This document shows, one piece after another, positions 63,542-64,000 of a stretch of 64,000 nt of DNA (positions are counted from its first letter, which is position 1; the number at the start of each line of letters is the position of its first letter). Source of the DNA: Alphaproteobacteria bacterium (GTDB lineage Bacteria > Pseudomonadota > Alphaproteobacteria > Caulobacterales > Maricaulaceae); assembly GCA_016124675.1 (NCBI GenBank), contig WGNG01000002.1, positions 62,001-126,000 on the forward strand. Direction: 5' to 3'. The notes under the pieces are model-generated. The model was not told the origin of the DNA and searched no databases. It saw only the letters and a program-made list of their open reading frames with translations. Position numbers and translations under genes: made by a program.

Positions 63542-64000
<459 letters not shown>

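Overview
The window is chromosomal DNA from a very GC-rich alphaproteobacterium, most likely in or near the Maricaulales/Caulobacterales (Hyphomonadaceae-like). The placement is inferred from gene content. It rests on the tsaE-amgK-murU-addB-addA-trxA block, the comF-grxC-nitrilase-DUF1178 block, DUF2794 and DUF3035 proteins, an S16 protein with a long Ala/Lys/Glu tail, a CheY/CheZ-like pair, and the alphaproteobacterial repeat containing AAGTGGGAACCGGTTTTCG. Coding density is very high and genes often overlap by 4 bases. No rRNA, tRNA, CRISPR array, prophage or insertion sequence was recognised.

Layout. 1-1280: a visibly less GC-rich, probably acquired toxin-antitoxin-like pair (XRE-ImmA/IrrE protein plus the first 25 codons of a DUF4411 PIN protein). 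1567-4150: ffh, rpsP, rimM, without trmD-rplS behind them. 4168-7498: a selenide water dikinase fused to an FAD oxidoreductase, divergent from a family 2 glycosyltransferase. 7572-10459: cysD and cysNC (sulfate activation to PAPS). 10473-13777: comF, grxC, nitrilase and DUF1178 on the minus strand, divergent from an NDUFAF5-like methyltransferase. 13774-18735: an uncharacterised membrane/coiled-coil/TPR protein and mutS. 18884-25468: a membrane serine hydrolase, NADP malic enzyme, a lipoprotein carboxylesterase and a thioesterase. 25581-34965: the tsaE-to-trxA block. 35097-37721: ferredoxin reductase, 2Fe-2S ferredoxin, an unknown lipoprotein and DUF2794. 38062-42474: a four-gene Gld-like ABC operon. 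42665-44534: a hybrid histidine kinase broken by a frameshift. 44561-50239: an AmpG-like permease, OmpW-like protein, Baeyer-Villiger-type monooxygenase, RpoH and an EamA transporter. 50331-52924: DUF3035, lspA, ribF, MaoC. 53056-56479: CheY, CheZ-like protein, PriA. 56500-59445: a COG0523 GTPase under a candidate Zur box, divergent from purE-purK. 59598-64000: an outer-membrane porin, atpC, a second membrane serine hydrolase and the 3' end of atpD.

How the genes work together. Several sets form coherent pathways: AmpG-like import with AmgK and MurU for peptidoglycan recycling; AddAB for double-strand-break repair, plus MutS and PriA; CysD/CysNC for PAPS; PurE/PurK in purine synthesis; a reductase/ferredoxin electron-transfer pair; and CheY with a CheZ-like phosphatase.

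The least ordinary points are the serine hydrolase gene lying between atpD and atpC with a strong terminator behind atpD, the frameshift inside the hybrid kinase, the Gld-like operon outside Bacteroidetes, the SelD fusion with an altered active-site motif, and the uncharacterised TPR protein. I did not find one clear-cut, wholly new multi-gene system.
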